64,000 nt of DNA from Dichetophora obliterata (GCA_963920525.1 OY986438.1:122054920-122118919); one strand, 5' to 3'; shown: positions 34,622-46,340, counted from the stretch's first letter. The notes: a model not told the origin generated them from the sequence alone. A program made the numbers and translations.

Positions 34622-36255
34622 TTAGATTTAGATTTATTGAGCAAATATGTTGGCATATAAGAACAAGTCTTTTGAGTGCCGCAAAAAAAGTTAAATTACA
34701 ATTGGTTTTACTTATGTTAAACCTGATTAAGAACTAGAAATTAAATTAATTACGAATGAGAAAAATAATATGCAACAAGTTTAAGCAATATTAAAAATGC
34801 AAACAAAATAATTATATAATGTGAGAATGGCTATTGATATAAAAGATATGATAAGCTTATATATTTAACAATTCAAAATGAAGTAGTTAAGAAGAGAAAT
34901 AGGAGAGGATAGAAAGCAAGAAGATAGATAAGAGTTATGAGAAGTATTCAAAAATTAAACGCTTGAAGGCTCTGTGGTTGGAAACTACTTTAATGTTATT
35001 CGGTAAAGAATTCCACAGTCTAATTGCACTGACGAAAAAAAGCCTGCTAGAGTTTTTATAATGATGACTTGGTATCAAGAGGTTCATACTTCGAACTGAC
35101 CTACAGAACTGCAGTTTTTCGAAAAGGTAATGTGGGCAGCGCGAATAAATAATCTTATGCAGGAATAAGCAATTTTTCGCTTCAAGATAACGAAAAAAGC
35201 AGCAACCAAGTAATTTTGTGCGGAAAAGTGACACATGGTCAAACTTCTACAATCCATAAACATAACGGGTAGCATTATTCAGAGCAACTAGGAGCTTGTG
35301 AGATGACCGTGAATCAAGATTGCTATAAACGACTTCCGAGTAAGTGATTATAGGCATCAGCAGCTGCAAGAATAGTTTTCGTCTCGTTTCTACGGGAACA
35401 AATGCTGCAGTCATTCTCAGGTTTCTTAATACAAAATAGACCTTACTCACGCAAGAGTTTATGTGATCTACACAAGACAGAGATGTATTTATTTGGAAGC
35501 CAAGATTTTTAACCTTACTAACAACTTTTAATTCAACATTGCTAAGAAAGATTGGGGCAAGATCGAGATTTGATAAGAAGATATTAGAGATAGGTAAGAC
35601 ATACGATTTTTGCGGGTTGAGCGTAAGTTGGTTAGCTTTAGCCCATTCTGCTACAGTGTCCAAATCTTCATTCATTCTGACACATAGATCTTCGATTAAC
35701 CCTACAGGTCTGGAAAAATACAGCTGAAGGTCGTCAGCATATGCATGCATTGTTACGTTATTGCACTGATTGAATATGTCATTGATGAACATAGAAAATA
35801 GAAGTGGGCCAAGCACCGAGCCTTGAGGAACTCCATTAGAAGTATGCCTATATGATGAAAAACTAGTGCCCACTTTCACTCTCTGTGTTCTACCGCATAA
35901 ATAACTATTTAAAAGTCGGACTGAATTATCAGAAAATCCAAAATTAAACTTGAGTTTCTTGCATTGTATGTTGTGGTTCACGGTATCAAAAGCTTTTGAA
36001 AAGTCTAGTAGGCAGAGCAGAGTCACATGCCCCTTATCAAATGATATTCTAACATCATCCATTATTTTAACCATAGCGGTAGAACAGCTATGGCCAGGAC
36101 GAAAACCAGACTGATGATCTGACATAAGACCGAGTGTGCATATATTTTGTTTCGCTTTTTTAAAGCCATTTTCACAGAGGTCGAAAACCAGGGGCAAGAT
36201 GTGTTTGTGACTCGACGAGTGCAAAGGGGAACATGGTTATTAAAAAGATCAACTA
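34622..36255 (-). mobile_element. 5'-truncated non-LTR retrotransposon inserted in the tandem repeat
   Basis: On the minus strand the element ends with GCTCAATAAATCTAAATCTA and then resumes tandem-repeat sequence. Its 5' end lies near 36255. The array continues on the far side, so this is an insertion into the array. The short TAAATCTAAATC tail and 5' truncation fit CR1-like elements. Confidence 0.75.
34935..36224 (-). pseudogene. Reverse transcriptase (RT and C-terminus) with one nonsense codon
   Basis: The open frame covers the RT finger and palm onward: HQSGFRPGHSCSTAMVK, LLDFSKAFDTVNH, NGVPQGSVLGPLLFSMFIND and the catalytic HAYADDLQLYF. The TAG at 35247-35249 interrupts the same frame, which then continues as KFDHVSLFRTKLLGC to AIRLWNSLPNNIKV and the natural stop at 34935. 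The N-terminal endonuclease and the first RT motifs are absent or scrambled. It is closely related in style to the elements at 16957 and 59581. Confidence 0.88.
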
Positions 36256-36440
36256 TTGAACCTATATTGAACCTATATTGATATTTTTACATAATTTTGT
36301 TTGGGGGGTGCACACAAAGAATGACCGCTTTTTACAAATATCGGCCAGACAGCTTAAAATATAAAGTAATATAATGTACTTAAAATGTTTGAAATCGGTT
36401 AGTTTTTAGGGGTACCTGCCTTGGGACCTATTCATATGTG
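36256..36440 (+). repeat. Fourth unit of the ~150-bp tandem repeat
   Basis: Contains TTACATAATTTTGTTTGGGG, AAAATATAAAGTAATATAAT and ATCGGTTAGTTTTTAGGGGT, matching the units before 34621. The junction shows a short duplicated TTGAACCTATA. Confidence 0.7.
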
Positions 36441-37235
36441 AAATATGATTTTTAAATAATTTTTTAAAAAGGGATAACTCAAAGAGGGAAACGTAGTTTG
36501 ATCAAAGTTTTTGAATTCTGGAAGATTAATAGACATACTTCAATAATATATGGGAAAATGAAAGAGGTGTTTTTGGTATTTTTTTTTTAATTTACTGCTA
36601 AAAACCGACAATTTTTTAAAATATTTTCTAAATTTTTTAATAGTTTCAACATAGTTTTAATCAATTATTTTAAATTTTAATTCTAATTTTAAAAAACACA
36701 GTCTTTTCTTCACAATTTCTTCAAGATAAAAAAAAAAATCACTAGAATAGTGTAAAAAATGCGATAACAGCGGCGTAAAATTGAAAAGTTCACAAAAATG
36801 GAAATGCATAAAAAGCATTGACTTTCAAGAGGTGTAGCTAACATAAAACTACTTAGCTATTTTGCAATAAAAATTTGGGTTCTATTTAGTGAAAATATTA
36901 TCTATTATCTTATGGTATCCATTTTTTTGGATTTTGTAACATTACATTTTTTGATTTATTCCCACTATTCGTTGTACTGTGTAATGCATTGAAATGACCA
37001 GTTTATTTTTATTTATTTTATAAAAAGATAGATTAATGCTTTCACCTAATGCGGTTGTGTTTTTAAATAATATTTCTCATTAAAAATTTCATGTTATACT
37101 AAAATTTTGTTTTGTTTAAAAAATTCTTTTATATATAAAATTTCTTTTTTAATTCCTTATGTATAATTTGGAGTTCTAGGTCAAGTAAGTTATGAAAGAA
37201 GGCAACAACAACAACAACAACTCTGTTTAAAGTTA
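36441..37235. other. No gene supported
   Basis: AT-rich sequence with a short CAA run near 37202-37220. Confidence 0.4.
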
Positions 37236-37594
37236 GGGGGCGTCGATTATTTACGTGAGGTGATTTTTGCGATTTTTTTGACTCCCCCCTCCCCCTAGTG
37301 AGATATAGTGAGATTTGGCTCGACCCCCTCTCCCCTCTAATCTCACGTGAGATTTTTCAAAATGCGTGTGTTCAGTGTAAATATGTTAATCAATTCTTCA
37401 TTGTGTTGTATTTATTAAAAAACTCATAATTTATTTCATTCTTTTTATTTAGGACTAGTTGAGACTATAATTTAAGACTACTGAGATCATAGTTTAAAAT
37501 GATAATGAAAAAAATCGAATAATAAAACACTTATTAAGTAAAAGTAAGTCATTTAAAGTGAGAACTTCTAGAATTGGTGAAGGAATATCATTCT

Positions 37595-37966
37595 TATCCA
37601 GTCCATGGGGACTCATTTACGGTCTGGAGAGTGACTACTGGAACCAGCATGTCCATGTGATTTTCGGTAAAATCATCTGCTCCTTTTAGCCACCGTTATC
37701 GTTTGCTCACAGAAGCTCATTAGCTCGACTTGTGATAATCCGTGAAGGTCCACTTTGCATGTATTACAGCATCTTTTTTCTAGATCACCACGTACACTGG
37801 GGCAATAGAGGTCATAGGGCAAGTCCATGAATTCATGTAAAGGTTGAATCGGTAAGTACTGGCGAATCAAAAAGGGAGCAAATACTTTTCCGTCATGCTC
37901 ACCAGTATCTGGGATAGTCAGATGCCCATCAATCTGCGTGATAGGGTGGGGAGGTGGCCCCAGTAT
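37595..37966 (-). pseudogene. Unidentified coding-like segment, one frameshift, cut by a nested element
   Basis: On the minus strand a complex, stop-free reading runs ILGPPPHPITQIDGHLTI, DTGEHDGKVFAPFLIRQYLP, HEFMDLPYDLYCP and CCNTCKVDLHGLSQVELMSF. Near 37693, after CEQTI, one frameshift allows it to continue RWLKGADDFTENHMDMLVPV and VNESPWTG up to a TAA at 37595-37597. Composition is clearly protein-like. CCNTC may be a metal-binding pair. Its N-terminal end stops exactly at the terminus of the long-TIR element at 37967, so it was cut by that insertion or its missing part lies elsewhere. It could be an ORF of the outer element or a captured host gene fragment. I do not recognise the family. 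Confidence 0.5.
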
Positions 37967-38590
37967 TAAGGCGCCTCACGCTTCATAGAAAAAAAAATGT
38001 TGTTCGACACAAATGCTCAATACAATCCTTGGTTTATGTTATAATGATTATAATGATGTTAATGGAATGGTTTGAAATAACCTCTAAAAATCGAGTTATT
38101 TTGTAACCATATTGGCTGGTGTAATAGTTGCAAAAAATTTAATTGTCAGGCCGGAAAAAGATCTTCCAATCTGCACCAAAAATTGTGAGGACGTAAGTCG
38201 TTTACACTCGTTTGCGTCCACACGTAAGCCGAAGGCGGAGGATTTGAAAAAATTAAAATGATTTTTTTGAGTTATATATACCCTATGATTATTTGTTAAC
38301 ACCGATAGTATCTTATTGAGGATAGTTTAGGCTAGGGAAAATTCCAAATTGCTTAGTAAACAGGCAGCGTGCAAACGATCGCTAGATGAAAGGATTTTTA
38401 TCGACTACCAACACTGCACTAAGTTGAGTACCACCGCCATCATGTATAGCAAAACCTACCTACACCAAACCCACCACACTGACACGGTGACTAAAAACTA
38501 AGCTGGCTACATGTTCGACCAGCGCAAGAAAATTCATTCTTGCTGCGGCCGCCACTTAGGTAAGTCATCAACTTGTTTTAACTCTAACTC

Positions 38591-39720
38591 TTTCGCTAAG
38601 GCAGTTGCCTAGTACGCCAGGGACATTTTTTTAAGAAAATTTTTCTAAGTCTTTGAGTCAAGAAAAATTTCTAAGTCTTTCGCTAAGGCAGTTGCCTAGT
38701 ACGCCAGGGACATTTTTTTTTAAGAAAATTTTTCTAAGTCTGTTCGACATGAAAATTTTCTAAGTCTTTTTTTTAAGTAAAATTTTTCTAAGTCTTTTAG
38801 TCAAGAAAAATTTCTAAGTCTTTCGCTAAGGCAGTTGCCTAGTACGCCAGGGACATTTTTTAAGAAAATTTGTCTAAGTCTTTTCGACATGAAAATTTTC
38901 TAAGTCTTTTTTTAAGTAAAATTTTTCTAAGTCTTTGAGTCAAGAAAAATTTCTAAGTCTTTCGCTAAGGCAGTTGCCTAGTACGCCAGGGACATTTTTT
39001 TTAAGAAAATTTTTTCTAAGTCTGTTCGACATGAAAATTTTCTAAGTCTTTTTTTTAAGTAAAATTTTTCTAAGTCTTTTAGTCAAGAAAAATTTCTAAG
39101 TCTTTCACTAAGGCAGTTGCCTAGTACGCCAGGGACATTTTTTTAAGAAAATTTTTCTAAGTCTTTGAGTCAAGAAAAATTTCTAAGTCTTTCGCTAAGG
39201 CAGTTGCCTAGTACGCCAGGGACATTCTTTTTTAAGAAAATTTTTTCTAAGTCTGTTCGATATGAAAATTTTTTAAGTCTTTTTTTTAAGTAAAATTTTT
39301 CTAAGTCTTTTAGTCAAGAAAAATTTCTAAGTCTTTCGCTAAGGCAGTTGCCTAGTACGCCAGGGACATTTTTTTAAGAAAATTTTTCTAAGTCTTTTCG
39401 ACATGAAAATTTTCTAAGTCTTTTTTTTTAGTAAAATTTTTCTAAGTCTTTGAGTCAAGAAAAATTTCTAAGTCTTTCGCTAAGACAGTTGCCTAGTACG
39501 CCAGGGACATTTTTTAAGAAAATTTTTCTAAGTCTTTGCGACATGAAAATTTTCTAAGTCTTATTTTAAGAAAATTTTTCTAAGTCTTTGCGACATGAAA
39601 ATTTTCTAAGTCTTATTTTAAGAAAATTTTTCTAAGTCTTTGCGACATGAAAATTTTCTAAGTCTTATTTTAAGAAAATTTTTCTAAGTCTTTTAGTTAA
39701 GAAAAATTTCTAAGTCTTTC
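38591..39720 (+). repeat. Composite minisatellite with about 86- and 142-bp periods
   Basis: The core GGCAGTTGCCTAGTACGCCA recurs at spacings of about 87, 143, 138, 145, 86, 145 and 141 bp (cores near 38600, 38687, 38830, 38968, 39113, 39199, 39344 and 39486, the last with one change). A last degenerate core lies near 39726. Between cores are AT-rich modules ending TTTCTAAGTCTTT. Long periods have extra GACATGAAAATTTTCTAAG modules, and near the right end this module is amplified alone, about three times. Confidence 0.9.
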
Positions 39721-39924
39721 GTCATGGCCGTCGCCTAGTACATCGAGAATTCTTTTTTCCCTTCGAGACTTTCGGGTACGCCGCGTGGTCGGCACGCTAG
39801 AACATAGGTTGCGCTCGTCAAATCACGCCACTCGATCAGCAGAACGGGACTTGAGTAAATAAACGTTACACCGCCTGGCACGTGCCGAGTTGTTTTCTTT
39901 GGTTGGAGGAAGAGAAACAAGACA

Positions 39925-40171
39925 AACAAGCCCGTCGACGCGTTCCCACAACGCAGCTTCCCACCCACTGATGAATGCGTTTCCGAGATGTCTTTAGGTT
40001 ATTTTTTTTATATTTCGGCTGCGCCGCGCTCGGTAACTTGCTACATCAAACAAACCCGTCGACGCGTTCTCGCCACATAGTTATCCACCCACTGTTGAAT
40101 GCGTTTCCGAGATGTCTCTAGGTTATTTTTTTTATATCTCGGCTACGCCGCGCGCGGTAACTTGCCACATT
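39925..40171 (+). repeat. GC-richer direct duplication, 124-bp unit
   Basis: CCCGTCGACGCGTTC begins two adjacent copies at 39931 and 40055. Each also carries AATGCGTTTCCGAGATGTCT and GCGGTAACTTGC. The local GC content stands out from the surroundings. Confidence 0.8.
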
Positions 40172-41400
40172 TTAATTTAGGTTATTTCAATTCCCGATAG
40201 TTTAAGTTAGCCCCGTGCTGTGGGATGTCTTTAGGTGAATTTTTTTAACTCTCGCAGCCATAGTTTTAAGATCAATTTGGTTTTGTTAAACATCAATGAT
40301 TTCTTTTTAAGTTTCTTTTGATTATTCTGATATCTACAGTAAACCATAAAGTAATTTTAAGACACGGTAATTCTAAGATGTGACAAAATTTCGCTTATAG
40401 CAATAAACGAAACATTGTATGTTTGAATAAAAAACTTAAGCGTGAGTTTTTTTTTGTTTGATTTCTACAGCGGGGCTTTGTTTTGTGAGACACGAACCCT
40501 GGACACCGGCGAGTGATACCTCGGCCGGAAAGGTTCGTCACAAAATTGTAAATTTTAAAAAACGCTATTTTTCATGAATTTTTTTGATATTTTTTTATTT
40601 TATTTCCAAACAAAAACTTTCAGAATTCAAATAACTTCATTATATTTAAATTTTTTTTTTAATTTCTTACGATATTTTTTCAGTAGGTGTTTATTTTATA
40701 ATTAATATTTTACTTTTAATATGTATCGAATTAAGCAATTCTGACTAAGAATCAATGTGAACACTCAAAACCTTTCCAACTATATCTTGAAAGGGAGGAT
40801 CGCATTTTTAGTGAAAATTTTAGTGAAAATAAATTTGAAAAAAATGCATGAAAAAGCTTTATTTTTAATCCGAATGCAAAAATATTAATTTTTTGATGCA
40901 GATTGGAAGACCTTTTTCCGGCTATAATTTCTGACAATTTATTTTTTACATTACATTACACAAGCCAATATGGTTACAAAATAACTCGATTTTTAGAAGT
41001 TATTTCAAATCATTCCAGCTCACAGATGGCTATCGCTAGAGCCGAAATATTTGGGGAATCATTATAACATAAACCATGGTTTGTATTGAGCATTTGTGCC
41101 GAACAACTTTTTCGTAAGGCGCCTTACGTTACTATGTCCAGAGTAGCATGCATACAGGAAACCTACATGCTGTATACAGGCAGAAGAATGTACAAGGCAT
41201 GTATGGTCATTAACAAAATCAACAATTATCCAAATTCGCTGAGTATGCGTGTTGTTTGTACACAGTAGCGTGCATACTAAAATATGCATCCTGTATTAGT
41301 ACTAAGGCATGAACCTTGCATGCATAATAGTCTTGCTTAAAAAATATGAACTACCATTGTGCATTTAAATTTCAAGGAGTGCAGTTGTACATAATTTATT

Positions 41401-41535
41401 AACAAAATATAAATTAATATAACAGAATATAACAACTCAGCAAAAATCAGCAAAAATCTAATAATTTTATTGACAAAATATAAATTAATATAACAGAATA
41501 TAACAACTCAACAAAATCAGCAAAAATCTAAAAAC
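41401..41535 (+). repeat. Direct duplication, about 67-bp unit
   Basis: Two copies of ACAAAATATAAATTAATATA followed by ACAGAATATAACAACTCA and CAGCAAAAATCTAA. Confidence 0.75.
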
Positions 41536-41584
41536 AACTTCAGTAAACATGCTTTGGTAGTGGAGACTTCCAGCAGGCTGTTGG

Positions 41585-42020
41585 ACTCCATATAATAACA
41601 TAAGCATAGAGACTAAAGTAAAGCAAAAATACAACAACAAATGTGAAATTATGAAATTGAGAAAAACTGAGAAATTGACACTTCAAATCTCATCGCCCCC
41701 TGTAGTGCACTGCGTTAGTGCGGGCTTGCACGGGTATCACAAAGATTTCTGATGAAGCCTTTAGCCCGGCCGAAATTGCAATAAAATCAGCTAGTGATTT
41801 TTTCCTTTTCATATTGAAAACTTTGTTGTTGTTTCTTTGGAAAGATTCGTTAGAACAATTAATTGTTCTAACTTTGACCTTAAGCTCAATAAACGATTTT
41901 AAACTATCAAACAACTAGAATTTGTATTTAAAATCAAGTATGATTTAAACAATCAAACATTAAGAATTTGTATTTAAATCATATAAAGTCAACATAATAA
42001 ATAAAGAGGTCATTTAAGAA
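41585..42020. repeat. Dispersed repeat related to 29490-29760
   Basis: Shares AACATAAGCATAGAGACTAA and AAAAATACAACAACAAATGT with 29490-29760, and ATAAAGTCAACATAATAAAT in inverted orientation. It lies inside the outer element of 37236-42378. Confidence 0.55.
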
Positions 42021-42381
42021 AAAAACTTTAAGAATATAACAACTTTAAAAACTGAAATAAATAATATGATTAATTAATGACAACAGCAATTTTTTTCTTA
42101 CAATATTAATGCAAATGTATGCATACAGTATTAATGGTAATGTATGCATGTAGTATTAATGAGCTGCTATGCTACTTTGTTGCACTCGCATAACCGCGAA
42201 AAATATTATAGTGCAAAATTTAGTCATATTTTAGTAGAGAAACACGTTTTACTCAATTTGACAAGTTATCTCATAATTCTACACTGATAAAAAATTACGT
42301 CATTTTTGCGAGAACCCCCCTCTCCCCACGTGAGATTTAGTGAGATCCTCATGCCTCACGTAATTAATGGACGCCCCCTTA

Positions 42382-43472
42382 ATCACACAGCAGACTAAAA
42401 TAGACTAGTTTCGAAAGGTGCTACCCCTTCACCTTCAGTAGTGATAGTAGTCTTGAGTTATATTATAACACAATAAATTATATTTTATTATATTTTATTT
42501 TTTATTTAAAAAAAAAAAAATGTATGTGAGAAACGTGATAAAAATGGAGTTTTAAATAACGCTGTGCGCTTTTTTGTACCCTTTGTACCCAAATATCGTG
42601 GTGACATTTGTTTTACCACTTTACCGAACATTTTAGTACAATTTTTTTTTTAAATATATAGCTCAGAATAAAAAAATTACTCAAGATATGCACTCATTTT
42701 CATGTTTATAACTCTTGAACCATTAAGATTTTCATTTTGGTTTCTGTAGCAAAGTTCTATTATTTGTAATCTTCTTATTATTCTGGCCAAAAAATTTGCT
42801 GAACAAATAAATATGAAAAAATTGCTTCCAGTTGGTCTTATCGAGTGAGTCTTTCAAAAAGTCTAGCTTAAAGTCAGCTAGTTTGCAACGAAAAAATTAG
42901 ATCAACATAGCGTATGAGTAACATTAATTGCTTTGAAGCGTTGAAAGCGGACAAGACATATGTGGCTTGTCAAAGATTTAAAGATAATTTCAAACGATTT
43001 TTGCCTATATATTTGTCAAGCAAAGCTGTTGACCAGAATAATAGAAATAACTTTGCTGAAGAAACAAAAATTAAATACTTAGTGATTCACAAGTTATCAA
43101 CATAATAATAAATATATATCTTGAGTAGTTTAAAAAACATTTTGCTCGAAAGTCTTTTATAAAGTTGTAAAACCGATGTAACCACGAGATTAGGTTTTTG
43201 TAATGTTTTGATTTTTACTATGAGAAATGCCAGATCGAGCCACTGTGCGTCGATGGACCCAATAAACTTTTTCTCCACTTTTAGAAACAGTTTATACGCC
43301 GTCTGTAATTTTGGAAGTGGTTGAAAATTATAGAACAGTGTTATTATAATATCATTTTTTTATAGATAATGAAAAAGTTTTCAATTTAAATAATATGACA
43401 GAATACTATTAGCAACAAAAAAATAATATCTTAATCTCAAAGCTTACTATTTATAAATATTAGTAGCCATAT
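42382..43472. other. No gene; dispersed-repeat fragments
   Basis: Contains an inverted relative of 22690-22920 (about 42640-42870) and the CGTATGAGTAACATTAATTG motif (about 42910). No coding sequence is supported. Confidence 0.4.
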
Positions 43473-44246
43473 GGGCAATTCCACCAAATGGAATACCGGG
43501 ATAATAAAATTAAAAGTTATTCAAATCACATTAATGTAATGTATTATTATACAAAAATAGTCAAATTTTAATAAAACGAAAAAATTTCGCATGTATATAC
43601 TCATCAGTTTACGAAAAACCATTGCAAAGTGGCAAATTGTGGTTTTGGATCATTTTAACATTTTTAGTTGCTCATTTTTTTTTAAATTTCCTTCGTCAAA
43701 AGAGACTTATGTGAAATGAGGCTTATTATAAATAATCTTTCTAAGAGCATAAGTAATCTTAAATAGAAGAGACGAATCAAAAGAAATGAAGAATAACGGT
43801 ACTTTTTGGATCTCTACTACAAATTCTATTGTCATGTTCGACACCGTAAAGAAGCATTAGTTATCAGTAGACCAGAAATATTTAAACAAAGTGCATCAAA
43901 AGAAGGCGTACATATAGCATTTGAAGTAATTATCACTATAAACAAAAAATCGGGTTGAAAAAATAAAAACACAATTATCAGTAGCGATTTGAAGTTTGTC
44001 ACGTTCGACACCGTAAGTGTAAATTTGGTTTAGATATGTACGCATAAATAGAGCGATTTCGGGGTTTTACGAATTTCATCATTTGACATTGCTTACGGTA
44101 AACAGCCCATTGAATTCGCAAAAAAAAATAATTTAAGTATGTAGAGCATTGTACGCTCTGCTCGAATTTGAAATTCATGAAGTCGAAATCGCTCCACCAT
44201 AATGTATATATTTATATAGATGTGTTTATATCTTTATTATATGCAG

Positions 44247-45926
44247 ATGAGCGAAAGCCGTAGTGCAAAAAACAAAGCAAAATGCCAAAAATGGAGAGAA
44301 GGTATAAAAAAAAATCCATTAAAACTAAAACTTACCTATTAAAAAACAAGGAGAGAATGAAGAAAAATAGAAACAAGTGGAAACAATTGGCTGATAACAA
44401 AATGATTGAGCAGAAGAAAGGAATTGACCGAATTCGGCAAAGAAGAAGTCGAGAGAAAAAAAGAGAAATACAAAACAGTCCCTCGGCGCCCTACAAATGT
44501 AAACAGACATTGTATAAAGCCGTAAAAAAAGTAGAGAATGCACTTCCAAGAGACATAACAAAAAAATTAAAAGTTCTCGACGTTTTGAACGAAAAATATG
44601 TAAATAACAATAATGACAAGCAGATTAGCCAATTCAACAACAAGGTCATGGAGGCCGTCAAAGATTTTTATATTAACGACAATATAAGCGTACAATCTGC
44701 TGGAAAAAAGGACACTATTATATTAAATGGAATAATAGTTCCAAAACGCTTCATGCTGATGACGGTGCTTGAGGCCTATCAATTGTACAAAGAGGAGTTT
44801 GGAAATGAGGCAGTTGGCAAGTCGCTCTTTTTTAAATATAGACCAAGCTATGTTCAATTGTCGAGTAAGATGCCGCATAACATGTGTGTTTGCATGTATC
44901 ATGCAAATTTCGCCTTCTTGTTAGAAGGTTGCGCAAAATTAATACAGAATTTTCCAACCGATTATTAAACCTTCTTAGAGTCCGTTTGTTCTGACATTTC
45001 CAGTGAAAAATGCATGGCAGGCGATTGCGAGAAATGCTTTTTTGACATAAAAGACATAGTTCCTCTTATCTATTTATTAAATATGGAAGACGATGTGAAT
45101 TGGCGAAATTGGCGAAAAATAGACAATCATATAGCCTTATCAGAAATCGTTGGCACTTTATCAGACCTCATGTACGAACTTCAAGCGCAGCTAACTTCGT
45201 TTAAGTTTCATTATTTTATTAAAAGAGCCCAACAGAAACATTTTGAGGAAATCAAGAAAGGTTTACAGCCTTTCGAGCTAGTAGTTCAAATCGATTTCGC
45301 TGAAAATGACCGCCTTACAACTCAAAATGAGGTGCAGAGTGCACATTTTAGTTACCGGCAAGTAACTGTTTTCACCTGTGTGACTTGGTTTTTGGGAGAG
45401 GCAATGTCTTTCGCCATCATCAGTGATAAGCTAAGCCACAGCAAAGACGATGTTTTTTGTTTTTTGATAAATCTTTTATCAGAATTTAAAGTCCTGTATG
45501 GTAGCCTATCCAAAATTTTCATATTTTCTGACGGATGCAGCTCGCAGTTTAAAAACAAATACATTTTATCGAGCCTTCCTGACTTTATGCAAAAAATAGA
45601 ATGCAATTTTATGCAATGGAAAGGGTGCTGTTGATGGAGTGGGTGCGGTATTAAAAAGAAAAGTTTGGCAAATAACTAAGTCTAAAAATGTGGTTTTATC
45701 GGACGCTCAATCATTTTTTGAATGTGCAAAAAATAACATTCACGGCATACAACTATATTTCATATCATCAGAGCAAATGGAGAAGGAGTCCCTAATATTA
45801 AATGAAAAGTGGAAAAGTGTAAGAAGCATTTCAGGTACCCAACGACTGCACAGCTTTTCTTGCGATGGTCGCCAAATAGAAGCAGCTGCTACTGGATATT
45901 CTTTAAAAAAAAACAATTTAATGTAA
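44247..45926 (+). pseudogene. Sola-type transposase-like protein, two frameshifts and one stop
   Basis: The likely start is ATG 44247 (MSESRSAKNKAKCQKWREGI), just after a splice-acceptor-like TATATGCAG. A frameshift near 44325-44335 moves into a basic region (KERMKKNRNKWK, IRQRRSREKKREIQ). Next come a Cys/His cluster (MCVCMYHANF), an in-frame TAA at 44966-44968, VCSDISSEKCMAGDCEKCF (a C4-like cluster), and an RNase-H-like catalytic part with VVQIDFAEND and IFIFSDGCSSQFKNK as candidate acidic-residue motifs. A +1 shift near 45625 breaks the conserved DGVGAVLKRKVW block. The protein then ends at 45926. The layout matches a DDE-type family found in invertebrate transposons that I recall as Sola; the exact subgroup is uncertain. 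Inactive as it stands. Confidence 0.72.
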
Positions 45927-46034
45927 TACATTTTTTATTTTTTCATGTACTTAAAACTTTTCTTTAAAAATATATTAAAAATCAAATATGAAAATACACA
46001 TACAGTTCTTTCGTGATGGCGTATATATATATAT

Positions 46035-46340
46035 TAGGGTGGGTCAAATTCTGGCTCAGCGAAATTCGTAAAATACATGTAATTTCAAGACTTTTTCTCC
46101 ACTACAGCATATACAAATTCTGAAAAAAAGCTGTGCGGACTTTCGTAAATAGATTCATACACATACATTCATACATTCATATTTTATAATTGAGAACAAA
46201 ATCTATTTACGAAAGTCCGCACAGCTTTTTTTCAGAATTTGTATATGCTGTAGTGGAGAAAAAGTCTTGAAATTACATGTATTTTACGAATTTCGCTGAG
46301 CCAGACCTCCAAAAAATTCGTCCATACAAATTGACCCGCC

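Larger units (their letters stand above)
38187..40541. mobile_element. 2.36-kb insertion with 8-bp target duplication inside copy A
   Basis: AAAATTGT occurs at 38179-38186 and 40542-40549, exactly where copy B has a single uninterrupted site. The termini are weakly alike (GAGGACGTAAG on the left; GTGACGAACC on the minus strand at the right). The right end also carries a short inverted pair, GAGACACGAACC and GGTTCGTCAC. The interior holds a composite minisatellite and a GC-richer duplicated block but no recognisable transposase. A perfect AG|GTAAGT donor-like site occurs near 38560. Classification is unknown. Confidence 0.72.
37967..41126. mobile_element. Long-TIR foldback element (copy A), carrying a 2.36-kb insertion
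   Basis: The left arm starts TAAGGCGCCTCACG and includes GGTTTATGTTATAATGATT and AACCATATTGGCT. The right arm (about 40890-41126) is its inverse and ends CGTAAGGCGCCTTA. Copy B at 54693-55507 has the same arms and the same interior (for example TTCTGACTARGAATCWATG). Copy A minus the insertion (2355 bp) and one 8-bp duplication is 797 bp, close to copy B at 815 bp. No transposase is present and the superfamily is uncertain. Confidence 0.8.
37236..42378. mobile_element. Outer element with GGGGGCGTC termini, TTA flanks (nested host)
   Basis: The left end GGGGGCGTCGATTATTTACG (37236) is inverted at 42359-42378 (minus strand GGGGGCGTCCATTAATTACG). Both ends continue into GTGAGG. TTA lies directly outside each end (37233-37235 and 42379-42381), which would fit a 3-bp PIF/Harbinger-type duplication; three bases alone are weak evidence. 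Removing the nested 3160-bp element leaves about 2 kb. No Harbinger nuclease is recognisable. The only coding-looking part is 37595-37966. Confidence 0.6.

Noticed and set aside
39735..39968. 77-codon minus-strand ORF in the GC-richer block
   Set aside because: It overlaps the start of the duplicated block and shows no motif; more likely non-coding GC-rich sequence.
40430..40541. Solo LTR / primer-binding site
   Set aside because: The GC-rich end resembles an LTR edge, but there is no TG..CA pair, and the flanking duplication is 8 bp rather than 4-6 bp.
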